A stretch of DNA of 27,229 nucleotides, taken from positions 1-27,229 of the forward strand of contig JALGVQ010000063.1 in assembly GCA_025774615.1 (NCBI GenBank). Direction: 5' to 3'. The notes beneath the pieces are model-generated. The model was not told the DNA's origin, ran no database searches, and saw only the letters and a list, made by a program, of their open reading frames with translations. A program made the translations under genes and the position numbers. Origin of the DNA: a bacterium (GTDB lineage: Bacteria; Blakebacterota; Blakebacteria; Blakebacterales; Blakebacteraceae). Below are positions 1-7,797 of the stretch, one piece after another (the stretch's first letter is position 1; the number at the start of each line of letters is the position of its first letter).

Positions 1-843
1 ATATGGGCGGGCCCGGAGTACTTCCAGACGATGGGGATCCCCCTGCTCGAGGGCCGGTATTTCGAGGAAGCCGATACCGAAGGGACCGAGCAGGTACTCA
101 TCATCGATGCCTGGCTCGCCCATCGTTACTGGCCCGATTCGAGTCCGGTCGGACAACGCATGTTCACAGGTGTCCCCGGCATGGAATCTGATGAGAGCCT
201 CTTCTGGCGGATCATCGGTGTAGTCGGGGAGGTAAAGCAGAACGAGCTGACAGCCGATGAGACTGCCGGCGCCTACTACTTCTCTTACCGACAGGCCCCG
301 AGAGGTTTTTTCAGCCTCGTGACCAGGACCGGGGTCGAACCCGCCTCCCTGACCGGCGCGATCCGACAGACGGTCACCGACCTCGATGTCGAACTTCCCA
401 TTTTCGGTATCGAGACCATGGAGGATATGATCAGCGATTCACTGCAGGCACGCCGAACTCCCATGCTTCTGCTGGTGATCTTCGCCGGTGTCGCTCTCTT
501 CCTTGCGGCCGTCGGTATCTACGGCATCCTCGCCTACTCGGTGAACCAGCGGACCCGTGAACTAGGGATCATGCTTGCGCTCGGCAGCAGCTCGCAGAGA
601 GTCTTCCGGAACGTCATCCTGCAGGGACTCGGCATGATCGGTATCGGACTGGTATTCGGAGTCGGCGGAACCTTCATCTCGGTTCAGTTCATCCGTTCCC
701 AGCTATTCGGAATCTCATCGGTCTATCCGGCAGCATATATCTCCGTCTGCGCGATGCTCCTGGCCGTTGCGTTCCTGGCCTGTTCCGTGCCTGCCCGCCG
801 GGCGACCCGGATCGATCCGGTCAAAACGCTCTACTATAAATAG
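1..843 (+). CDS. ABC transporter permease, MacB/FtsX (ADOP-like), C-terminal part
   Basis: The reading frame is open from the first base of the window, so the true start lies upstream; 280 residues are visible. It begins inside the periplasmic MacB-type domain (AGPEYFQTMGIPLLEGR, then VGEVKQNEL) and ends with an FtsX block of three membrane segments: about residues 155-180, 202-222 and 240-260. The tail PARRATRIDPVKTLY is the usual C-terminal signature of duplicated orphan permeases common in Acidobacteria and related phyla. Such proteins move lipids, peptides or drugs together with an ATPase; no ATPase is visible here and the substrate is unknown. It is followed after 18 bases by a second permease, so the two are probably co-transcribed. 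Confidence 0.88.
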   Translation: MWAGPEYFQTMGIPLLEGRYFEEADTEGTEQVLIIDAWLAHRYWPDSSPVGQRMFTGVPGMESDESLFWRIIGVVGEVKQNELTADETAGAYYFSYRQAPRGFFSLVTRTGVEPASLTGAIRQTVTDLDVELPIFGIETMEDMISDSLQARRTPMLLLVIFAGVALFLAAVGIYGILAYSVNQRTRELGIMLALGSSSQRVFRNVILQGLGMIGIGLVFGVGGTFISVQFIRSQLFGISSVYPAAYISVCAMLLAVAFLACSVPARRATRIDPVKTLYYK

Positions 844-861
844 AAGAGGGACTGAAATATC

Positions 862-3204
862 ATGCGCCATATCAGGCACAGTCTGAGGGTTATCAGAAAG
901 AATCCGGGGGTCTCCTTTCTCTGGCTCAGTCCCTCCCCTTACGAATCTCCCCGTGATGTGGTGCGGGTGTTCGCGAGCAGTGACCGGAACTCGATGGGCA
1001 GCTTCTCGTGGCCCGACTATGAAGATATCCGTGACGGAGCGCAGACGGTCTCCGGGCTGGCAGCTGTTCAGCACCGGGGCGCCAGCCTCCGGGGTGATGA
1101 ATATTCGGTCGAGTTGCTGGCTGATGTGGTGTCGAGGAACTTTTTCGACGTTCTCGGTGTACAGGCACATCTGGGGACAATGTTCAGCGAAGGGGACCCG
1201 CTCAACATTCAGGCCCAGCCGATGGTGGTGATCAGCCACAGCCTGTGGCAGCGGCACTATGGTGGTGATCCCGATATCATCGGAAAAACGATCGAGGTGA
1301 CCGGCCGGAACAGAATCGTGGCCGGTATCGCAAATCCATCGTTTTACGGCTTAAATCGCCTGATCCCGATCGATGTCTGGTTCCCCGTCGAGACCTGGGG
1401 CAATCCCGAGGAACGTGTCTCACGGGAGTTTCGCGATTTCTACCTGATCGGTCGTCTGCAACCCGGTATCGAAGCTTCGGTGGCAGAACAGGAATTCGAG
1501 ACATATGTACGCCAGCTCGAGCTGAAAGATCTCTCAACACAGGCCGATCAGAGGGCACTCGTACTGACCGAAGTCGAGCACCAGAACGGCCAGTCTTCAT
1601 CCATCGGTATACTGCTCTTTGCCATCGTGGGAGCAGTGCTGCTGATAGCGTGCGCGAATGTATCCGGTCTGATGCTGGCCAGATCTATCACCCGTCAGCG
1701 CGAAATGGCTGTACGACTGGCGACCGGCGCCAACAGGGGCCACCTTATCCGGCAATTGGTGACCGAAGGCATGCTGCTCTCCCTGATCGCGGTCGGGATC
1801 AGTCTCCTTCTCGCGAACTGGGTCCTGCATATCCTTCCATCACTCATGCCGTCTGCCCCCTTCCATATCGAGCTCGGGTTCGCCCTGGACGAACGCACGA
1901 TTCTCTTCGCGCTCTTCCTCGGTCTCTTCACTACCGTACTGACCGGCCTCCTTCCCGCACTGAATGCGTCCAGGCCCGATCTGGTCACCCTCCTCAAAGG
2001 AGGGGTCACTTCGAACGACCGGAGAGGGAAACGCATCGGCAGTCTCAATCTGCTCGTGATCGGGCAATTCGCGCTCTCATTTGTGCTCATCACCTCCACC
2101 GGGCTGCTCATGAGGAGTTTCAATCAGGTCTATGAGGTGGATCCCGGATTCAGCCGGAAAGATATTCTCATCGCCCAGATCTATCCGCCGGGTGGTCGCA
2201 ATGAGGCCGGGTCGTTCTGTATCGATCTTCTGGAGAGGGTCAGGACTCTCCCTGGAGTCATGAACGCGACCATTTCCCGGCATGTGCCATTCTTCCCCTC
2301 CGGCGGCGGAGCGACCCGGAGAGTCTATGTACCCGACAGCGGCGAGGGATGGAGTGAATCGGGGAAGGCGGTTAAGTTCAACATCGTAGAACACGAATAC
2401 TTCGAGACGCTCGACATGCCGATTCTCCAGGGCCGGGCTTTTACCGAAACAGACAACGCGAACAGCGAACCGGTGATCGTGGTGAATCAGACCATGGCCG
2501 AGCTTTGGTGGCCCGGAGAGAACCCGATCGGCAAGACAGTGGTCCTGAACAGCCCCGGTGATGAGGTCGTACAGATCGTCGGTCTCGTGCCTGACGGGAA
2601 ATACAACTACCTGGAGGAACCGCCCGAACCGTACTTCTACATGCCCATCGGACAGCAGCCATGGTGGGACTTCCTGCTGCTGGTCTACACCGGTGGTGAT
2701 CTGGCGCCTGTTGTCGAGCCGATCCGCCGGGAGATCCGCGCAATGGACAGCGAGATCTCCATCTTCCCGATGACGACCCTCTATCAGATCATGCGTGACA
2801 AGACCTATGAACAGGAATTGATCATGTGGCTGGCCCTCTTCTTCACCGGCCTCGGCGTGCTTCTCTCGGCGACAGGATTATTCGGCGTGATCAATTATAC
2901 AGTGACCAGACGCACACACGAATTCGGTATTCGTGTAGCTCTGGGAGCCCAGAAGAATGATGTGTTGCGGCTCGTCCTGAACCTCGGGGGGCGCCTCGGT
3001 CTCCTGGGTCTGGCGATCGGACTTCCACTGGCCCTGGTAATGGGTCAACTGATGCGCAGCATGCTCTTCGGCGTGACACCCATCGATCCTGTCAGTCTGT
3101 CGATCGCTCTGGTCGTCGTTGTCGGTATCTCCATGCTTGCGACCGTGATACCGGGACTCAAAGCAACCGATGTCGACCCGCTGGTGGTGATCCGATCCGA
3201 GTAG
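862..3204 (+). CDS. ABC transporter permease, MacB/FtsX (ADOP-like), first membrane segment missing
   Basis: This 780-residue protein has the duplicated layout of ADOP/MacB permeases. A periplasmic domain (about residues 30-230) is followed by an FtsX block (about 250-375), a further membrane helix (about 395-415), a second periplasmic domain (about 420-630) and a second FtsX block (about 655-775) ending in a short basic tail. A GAGGG ribosome-binding site lies 11 bases before the ATG. Family members normally have, just after the N-terminal RKNPG motif, a long hydrophobic stretch of the type LTLALGIGANTAIFSVVN. Here RKNPGVS runs straight into FLWLSPSPYESP, so about 30 residues including that helix are absent, in frame. 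It may be a variant or a decaying copy. The substrate is unknown. Confidence 0.85.
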   Translation: MRHIRHSLRVIRKNPGVSFLWLSPSPYESPRDVVRVFASSDRNSMGSFSWPDYEDIRDGAQTVSGLAAVQHRGASLRGDEYSVELLADVVSRNFFDVLGVQAHLGTMFSEGDPLNIQAQPMVVISHSLWQRHYGGDPDIIGKTIEVTGRNRIVAGIANPSFYGLNRLIPIDVWFPVETWGNPEERVSREFRDFYLIGRLQPGIEASVAEQEFETYVRQLELKDLSTQADQRALVLTEVEHQNGQSSSIGILLFAIVGAVLLIACANVSGLMLARSITRQREMAVRLATGANRGHLIRQLVTEGMLLSLIAVGISLLLANWVLHILPSLMPSAPFHIELGFALDERTILFALFLGLFTTVLTGLLPALNASRPDLVTLLKGGVTSNDRRGKRIGSLNLLVIGQFALSFVLITSTGLLMRSFNQVYEVDPGFSRKDILIAQIYPPGGRNEAGSFCIDLLERVRTLPGVMNATISRHVPFFPSGGGATRRVYVPDSGEGWSESGKAVKFNIVEHEYFETLDMPILQGRAFTETDNANSEPVIVVNQTMAELWWPGENPIGKTVVLNSPGDEVVQIVGLVPDGKYNYLEEPPEPYFYMPIGQQPWWDFLLLVYTGGDLAPVVEPIRREIRAMDSEISIFPMTTLYQIMRDKTYEQELIMWLALFFTGLGVLLSATGLFGVINYTVTRRTHEFGIRVALGAQKNDVLRLVLNLGGRLGLLGLAIGLPLALVMGQLMRSMLFGVTPIDPVSLSIALVVVVGISMLATVIPGLKATDVDPLVVIRSE

Positions 3205-3286
3205 AGAACATCCGACAGCTTCAACAGGAAGGGATCATCGAGAGCAACCATTGCAGTGGAAACGACATGGTAACTCTCCTGAATGA

Positions 3287-3889
3287 TCAGAATTTCATGT
3301 AGACCGAGATACCGGGGCCGATCACCAGTCCGGCTGTCGCACCGAAAAATCCACCGAACGCTGCCCCCCCCAGCGTGGCGGTTCCCAGAACCTCCAGCAG
3401 ATTCAGATCCCTGTTGAAATCGATCGAGCCGGTGAGACATCCGATACCAAGAATCGGCACCATGGTGGCAATACCGGTGACCGCACCATCGAGAAATCCG
3501 TACACAACCCCCCTCAGTGCTGATCCCCCCGGGCCTCTTCGGGCTGCCAGGATCTTCCCGGTCAACCACTCCGTGCCTCTGGAGCCCGCATATGCCCCGA
3601 GGATCATCCCCGGAATACCCATTGCCATCGCCTTCCAGTAGGGCCCATCGATCTCACCCTGCGTTCCCAGATAGAGGATGTTGAGCCCCATGGCACCACC
3701 GGCGAGCGTTCCAATCAACCGACCGGTCCGCAGGCACCGCTCCTCCCTTGTAATCTCAATCCTGGAGATGGGATCTGATCGCATCAACGGATTCGACATG
3801 GTGTTCAGCTCCAACAGGGTGTTGTGCTGAGCCTGTATCGCATCAGGTGTCAGAACGAGAAACAGCAGTGGAAGAATGAGAACTTTCAT
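3287..3889 (-). CDS. Exported glycine-rich protein of unknown function
   Basis: I do not recognise a family. The start was set at the ATG ending at 3889, because it follows a GAGGTGA ribosome-binding site and opens a clear signal peptide (MKVLILPLLFLVLTPDAIQA, cut before Q). The frame extends upstream but without a good start. The mature part of the 200-residue protein has a short polar stretch with a basic segment (ISRIEITREERCLRTGR). It then has repeated glycine- and alanine-rich hydrophobic segments (GTLAGGAMGLNIL, GIPGMILGAYAGS, GTATLGGAAFGGFFGATAG) resembling glycine-zipper membrane helices. It is divergent from the flavoprotein gene at 3982 and convergent with the permease gene ending at 3204. 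An envelope location is likely; no function is proposed. Confidence 0.6.
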   Translation of the reverse strand: MKVLILPLLFLVLTPDAIQAQHNTLLELNTMSNPLMRSDPISRIEITREERCLRTGRLIGTLAGGAMGLNILYLGTQGEIDGPYWKAMAMGIPGMILGAYAGSRGTEWLTGKILAARRGPGGSALRGVVYGFLDGAVTGIATMVPILGIGCLTGSIDFNRDLNLLEVLGTATLGGAAFGGFFGATAGLVIGPGISVYMKF

Positions 3890-3981
3890 CTTCACCTCGC
3901 TGATGATGGCATCACATTCACAGACTATGGGGGACAGGGAGATCCGTGTAGCATGGTACGGAGAATCCGAGTGTAAAGGCA

Positions 3982-5145
3982 ATGGTCATGGAACTGCCCC
4001 GCACAGCAGATGTCGTCATCGTCGGAGGGGGAGTGATGGGGGTGAGTACCGCCTGTCACCTTGCCGACCAGGGATGTGAGAACGTAGTGCTTCTGGAGCG
4101 CCAGCCCTTCTTCGGAACTGAAGCAACCGGCAAGTGCGCCGGTGGAATCCGCTACCAGTTCAGCACCGGGATCAATATCGCTCTCTCACAGATGAGTCTC
4201 CCGATGCTCGACCGGTTCGAGGAGGAAATCGGCCAACCGATCGATCTGCGCCGGTGCGGATATCTCTTTCTCCTGACTGATGAAAAAGATGTGACGGCGT
4301 TCCAGGGAAGTATGGCTCTGCAGCACCGGATGGGTGTCGAGACGGAATGGCTTGACCCGGATGAGATCGCGGGAATGGTTCCGCTCCTGAATCTTGAGGG
4401 AGTAGTGGCCGGCACCTTCCACTCTGCTGATGGTCTGGCTGATCCCGCCGGAGTCGTTCTGGGATACGTATCAGCGGCGAGACGATCGGGTGCCCTCCTT
4501 TTCAACGGGATTGAAGTGACCGGGATCACGGTTGCCGGCGACCGGATCACAGGAGTGGTCACGGAACAGGGAGAGATCTCGTCACCGATCGTCGTGAATG
4601 CTGCCGGCCCCTGGGCAGCCGCAGTCGGAATGATGGCGCATATCGACCTCCCGGTCGTACCCGTCCGTCGACAGATCGCCGTGACCACACCGATCCCTCA
4701 GATCCCAGCTGATCTTCCCTTCATCATAGATTTCGCGAAGTCTCTCTACTTTCACCGGGAAGGACCGGGTGTGCTCACCGGCATGTCGAATCCAGATGAA
4801 CCGGCAGGATTCGATCAGTCTGTCGATGAGACATGGGAGTCGATGCATCTGGAGTCAGCCATGCACCGTATGCCGGTGCTTGCCGAGGCAGGGATCACCA
4901 GCCGGTGGGCGGGCCTGTACGAGGTCACTCCTGACGCGCATCCGATCATCGGCAGGGTCTCGGAAGTCGAAGGATTCCTGGTGATCTGCGGTTTCAGCGG
5001 GCATGGCTTCCAGCATGGTCCAGCCTGTGGAATGCTGATGGCTGAGGAGATTCTGGACGGACGCGCGCACTCGCTCGATATTGCTTCCCTCGATCTGGCC
5101 AGATTCAAAGAAGGGCGCTCGATCGACGAATACCACGTTGTGTGA
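3982..5145 (+). CDS. FAD-dependent oxidoreductase, DAO/sarcosine oxidase beta type
   Basis: The 387-residue protein has an N-terminal Rossmann FAD-binding motif (VVIVGGGVMG, residues 11-20) and the ATGKCAGGIRYQF segment typical of the glycine/D-amino-acid oxidase superfamily. It also has an internal NAAGPWA motif, and a C-terminal GRV...GFLVICGFSGHGFQHGP motif that contacts flavin in this family. Members oxidise secondary or primary amines such as sarcosine, glycine, proline or D-amino acids; the electron acceptor here is unknown. Two in-frame ATGs exist. An AAAGG site lies only 2 bases before the first and about 8 before the second (3988), so the real start may be 3988. No partner subunit genes are adjacent, so a multisubunit sarcosine oxidase is unlikely. 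Confidence 0.85.
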   Translation: MVMELPRTADVVIVGGGVMGVSTACHLADQGCENVVLLERQPFFGTEATGKCAGGIRYQFSTGINIALSQMSLPMLDRFEEEIGQPIDLRRCGYLFLLTDEKDVTAFQGSMALQHRMGVETEWLDPDEIAGMVPLLNLEGVVAGTFHSADGLADPAGVVLGYVSAARRSGALLFNGIEVTGITVAGDRITGVVTEQGEISSPIVVNAAGPWAAAVGMMAHIDLPVVPVRRQIAVTTPIPQIPADLPFIIDFAKSLYFHREGPGVLTGMSNPDEPAGFDQSVDETWESMHLESAMHRMPVLAEAGITSRWAGLYEVTPDAHPIIGRVSEVEGFLVICGFSGHGFQHGPACGMLMAEEILDGRAHSLDIASLDLARFKEGRSIDEYHVV

Positions 5146-5206
5146 CTGGAGATCACTGTGAAACCAGTCCAAGAACCACTCCGGATCGCAGAATAGGAGT
5201 TTGATC

Positions 5207-6622
5207 ATGCGGACCATGCTCGCCCTGCTCTTTCCACTCCTGCTTGTTCCTCAATCCATGGCATCTCCACAGCCGGAGGCTGATGTCCGGATCGCGGTCC
5301 AGTCCACCGACCGTCACGACCTCGCGCTTGAACGGACACTGGCTGGTATGATCTCCGAGGAACGCATGCAGGAGACGGTCAGGAATTACTGCTCCTTCGG
5401 TCCCCGTATGGGAGGTACCCGCTCAGGTGATGCAGCGGCATCCTGGCTGGCGAACGAGTTCAGAGAGGCGGGCCTCGAGGTGGAGATCCGCGAGGACGCA
5501 GAGATCTCATTCCATGAGGAGGATGAGTGGGAGGTCACAGTGATCGGAGGAGCGACCCTTGCTATGGCCTGGCCGAATGGAGGATCGCCGTCGGTGGATG
5601 GAGCCGGCCCCCTCTCCCTCACACCTGGGGAGGGAGTGGTATGGCTGACCTCCGGCAATCCGAGCTCAGAAGATGCCGCAGGCTGCCTCGCGGTCCTTCA
5701 CGAGACACGCACTTCACCATCCGGCTGGCCGACTCCGGGGAGAGCGCGTGGAGAATGGAGTACCCCTGTATTCAGGATCGCGCCTCAGGAGGCAGAGGCG
5801 CTTCGCGGCAGTCTGGCAGCGGACCCCGGCACACGGGTCAGAGTGAGACTCATTGCCCGTACCGGGCGAGGGAACCCGAAGACCGTGGTTGCCACCCTCC
5901 CCGGTCGGGACAGTTCCCGGTACTTCATAATCTGCGGCCATGGAGATTCCGATTCCGGTGGCCCGGGCGCAGATGACAACGCTTCAGGGGTGGCCGTGAC
6001 TCTGGAGATCGGACGCGTTCTGAGTGAAGCGGTCCGCTCGGGTCTCATCGAGCCTCCCGCCTGGGACATCAGGTTCATCTCCTGGGGTACCGAGATCGGA
6101 TCCACGCGCCAGTACATCCAGAATGTCTCAGGTGAAGAGCCCCGTCTCGAGGGTGTGATCAATTACGACCAGGCCGGTTTCGGTTCCTGGCGTGACGCGC
6201 TCTATTTCGAACCTGATGACATACCTGTCAACCGGGAGATCATCACCATCATCCGCACGGTGGCAGGCGACCATCTCGGTCAGGCGGGATTTCCCGAGCA
6301 TTTCGCCAGTACGAAGAGTCAGGGAGGAACCGACTCGTACGTCTTCCAGTCGGAACGGGTTGTCGGTGAGGACATCGTACCATCCATAACGGTCTATACA
6401 TCAGCCTGGAACCGTCTCAATCCTCTTCCGGTGACACCCGGATTTTCTCCGGTGAACTGGTTCGAGGATGAGGAGGAGGGAAAAGTGACCGTTGACGGCG
6501 ATGCCTTCTACCACTCCGCCGGCGACACCCCTGAGAACACAACCGACCGGGAGCCGTGGAATATGGGATGGTGCGCGCGGCTCGGACTCCTCACCGCGCG
6601 TCGCTTTATCGATGGTGGATAG
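5207..6622 (+). CDS. Secreted M28-family zinc aminopeptidase-like protein
   Basis: This 471-residue protein starts at the ATG at 5207, placed by AGGAGT six bases upstream; a TTG two codons earlier is less likely. It opens with a signal peptide (MRTMLALLFPLLLVPQSMAS). The catalytic domain shows the M28 metal and catalytic residues in order: H245 (ICGHGD), D256 (GADDNASG), the Glu pair position at E296 (SWGTEIGSTRQY), D321 (INYDQAG) and H436 (YHSAGDTPEN). The canonical EE pair at the third position is TE here, so the general base is probably E296. M28 enzymes remove N-terminal residues from peptides or deamidate peptides; export suggests extracellular or periplasmic peptide turnover. The gene ends 10 bases from the convergent rex gene, leaving no room for a separate terminator. 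Confidence 0.85.
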   Translation: MRTMLALLFPLLLVPQSMASPQPEADVRIAVQSTDRHDLALERTLAGMISEERMQETVRNYCSFGPRMGGTRSGDAAASWLANEFREAGLEVEIREDAEISFHEEDEWEVTVIGGATLAMAWPNGGSPSVDGAGPLSLTPGEGVVWLTSGNPSSEDAAGCLAVLHETRTSPSGWPTPGRARGEWSTPVFRIAPQEAEALRGSLAADPGTRVRVRLIARTGRGNPKTVVATLPGRDSSRYFIICGHGDSDSGGPGADDNASGVAVTLEIGRVLSEAVRSGLIEPPAWDIRFISWGTEIGSTRQYIQNVSGEEPRLEGVINYDQAGFGSWRDALYFEPDDIPVNREIITIIRTVAGDHLGQAGFPEHFASTKSQGGTDSYVFQSERVVGEDIVPSITVYTSAWNRLNPLPVTPGFSPVNWFEDEEEGKVTVDGDAFYHSAGDTPENTTDREPWNMGWCARLGLLTARRFIDGG

Positions 6623-6632
6623 AGTACGTTTC

Positions 6633-7253
6633 TCAGAGTTTCTTCAGATGGTAGGCGATCTCAGAGAGCCCGAGCGAGATGTGTTCATCCCGGACCAGCA
6701 CATCGGGCGGTACTGCCAGATCGGTCGGTGTGAAGTTCCAGATGGCTTTGATACCGACTGAAACAAGCCGGTCGGCAATAGTCTGGGATACCTCGACAGG
6801 CGTGCAGAGAATGGCGAGCATGATGCCATGCTTCCTGATATACGGTTTCAGGGATCTGATCGACCTGATGGTGTGGCCGGCTTTACTGCGACCTGTCTTG
6901 GCAGGATCGCTGTCGAAGACGGCGGTGATGCTGAGACCATATTTCTCGAAACCGGGATAGGTGAGCAACGCCCCTCCCAGCTGTCCCACACCAATGAGCA
7001 CAGCTGGATTCTCCTTATCGAATCCCATGACCGTTCGCACGGCACAGCAGACATCCTCGACCTGATACCCGACACGACCGATACCCACGAGTCCGATCGC
7101 GCCAAAGTCTTTCCGGACCTGCGTAGGATCGATATCGAGGGCTTCGGCTATCTGGGCACTCGTGATCGTCTGGATCGGCTTCGAGGCCGTTGTCTGAGAC
7201 AGAAACCGGTGGTACCGCATCAGACGTTCAAGCACCACCCTTTTGAGACGCAC
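6633..7253 (-). CDS. rex: Redox-sensing transcriptional repressor Rex
   Basis: This 206-residue protein matches Rex along its length. An N-terminal winged helix (about 1-75) contains TSAQIAEALDIDPTQVRKDF, the recognition region of this family. A Rossmann domain with VLIGVGQLGGAL (GxGxxG at 88-93) binds NAD(H), and the C-terminal swap helix ends SEIAYHLKK. Rex represses genes of fermentation and anaerobic respiration when NADH is low and leaves DNA when NADH rises. In Desulfovibrio vulgaris it represses sat. The start is GTG at 7253, set by GGGAGG about 9 bases upstream. A Rex-type palindrome sits about 50 bases upstream (7301-7316), which predicts autoregulation. It is transcribed in the same direction as the response regulator and kinase upstream but probably has its own promoter. 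Confidence 0.94.
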   Translation of the reverse strand: MRLKRVVLERLMRYHRFLSQTTASKPIQTITSAQIAEALDIDPTQVRKDFGAIGLVGIGRVGYQVEDVCCAVRTVMGFDKENPAVLIGVGQLGGALLTYPGFEKYGLSITAVFDSDPAKTGRSKAGHTIRSIRSLKPYIRKHGIMLAILCTPVEVSQTIADRLVSVGIKAIWNFTPTDLAVPPDVLVRDEHISLGLSEIAYHLKKL

Positions 7254-7300
7254 CTGGAACTACCTCCCTGCAACATCTGGATATCTCGAGGGACTGAATA

Positions 7301-7316
7301 TGTGAAATATATCACG
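7301..7316 (-). promoter_or_regulatory. Rex-type operator overlapping the probable rex promoter
   Basis: Read toward rex, the sequence is CGTGATATATTTCACA. It is a near-palindrome (GTGA-N6-TCAC core, one mismatch in the outer bases) matching the Rex consensus TTGTGA-N6-TCACAA. A -10-like TATATT (plus-strand 7306-7311) lies inside it, with a weak -35-like TGGCAA (7329-7334) 17 bases upstream. A repressor bound here would block rex transcription. The same 16 bases plus five flanking bases recur exactly at 12686-12706 before the rightward NarI/HdrD operon. Identification of the motif is from known Rex sites; binding is inferred. Confidence 0.75.
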
Positions 7317-7413
7317 ATTGGTCACACATTGCCATATCAGGTGAATGGTACTGCAGATAAATACGTGTCGATTTCCCCCAGAAAACAGGTCTGCCGAAGG
7401 AGATCGAAAAACG

Positions 7414-7797
7414 CTACCCGATCAAATCATTCACCATTTTCATCAGAAGCGGGGGATCGAGGGGCTTGTGGATAAAGCCTTCTGGTGGTGGAACCTGACG
7501 ACGGGTGGAGATGAATCTTTCGAAATCATCTGACACACCGGTAATGATGATCACCGGAATTGTCTGCAGTTGCTCGTCCTCTTTCAGTTTTCGATATACG
7601 GCAACACCTGATTTTTCAGGCATGGTGATATCGAGGGTGACAAGATCCGGTGGGTTCTGTTCCAACATCACCAGTGCCTCGGAACCATCTTTTGCCGACA
7701 CCGTTGCGTACCCGTTATCCTCCAGGACCGTGATAAGAAAATCACGCGCATCGGGATCATCGTCTACTACAAGCACGAGTTTGCCAGTGTCAGTCAT
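7414..7797 (-). CDS. Stand-alone response regulator receiver (CheY-like)
   Basis: This single receiver domain of 127 residues has no output domain. It shows the acidic pocket (VVDDDPD, residues 10-16), the phospho-acceptor Asp56 (VTLDITMP), a conserved Thr (IIITG) and the Lys in FIHKPLD. It overlaps the end of the histidine kinase gene by 8 bases, so the two are translationally coupled and almost certainly cognate. Its sequence is close to the receiver fused to the HdrD-like protein at 9322-11103: both share TLD..MP, an ITG motif and an unusual PEG(F/Y)(I/L)xKP(L/V)D block. That suggests gene duplication and a possible shared kinase. With no DNA-binding domain it must act by protein contact or as a phosphate sink. 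Confidence 0.9.
   Translation of the reverse strand: MTDTGKLVLVVDDDPDARDFLITVLEDNGYATVSAKDGSEALVMLEQNPPDLVTLDITMPEKSGVAVYRKLKEDEQLQTIPVIIITGVSDDFERFISTRRQVPPPEGFIHKPLDPPLLMKMVNDLIG

Noticed and set aside
3205-3286. Bidirectional terminator between convergent genes
   Set aside because: No convincing GC-rich hairpin with a T-run is present in these 82 bases.
5142-5156. GTGA-N7-TCAC palindrome near the end of the flavoprotein gene
   Set aside because: The spacing is 7 rather than the 6 bases of Rex sites and it overlaps the coding end; it is probably chance.
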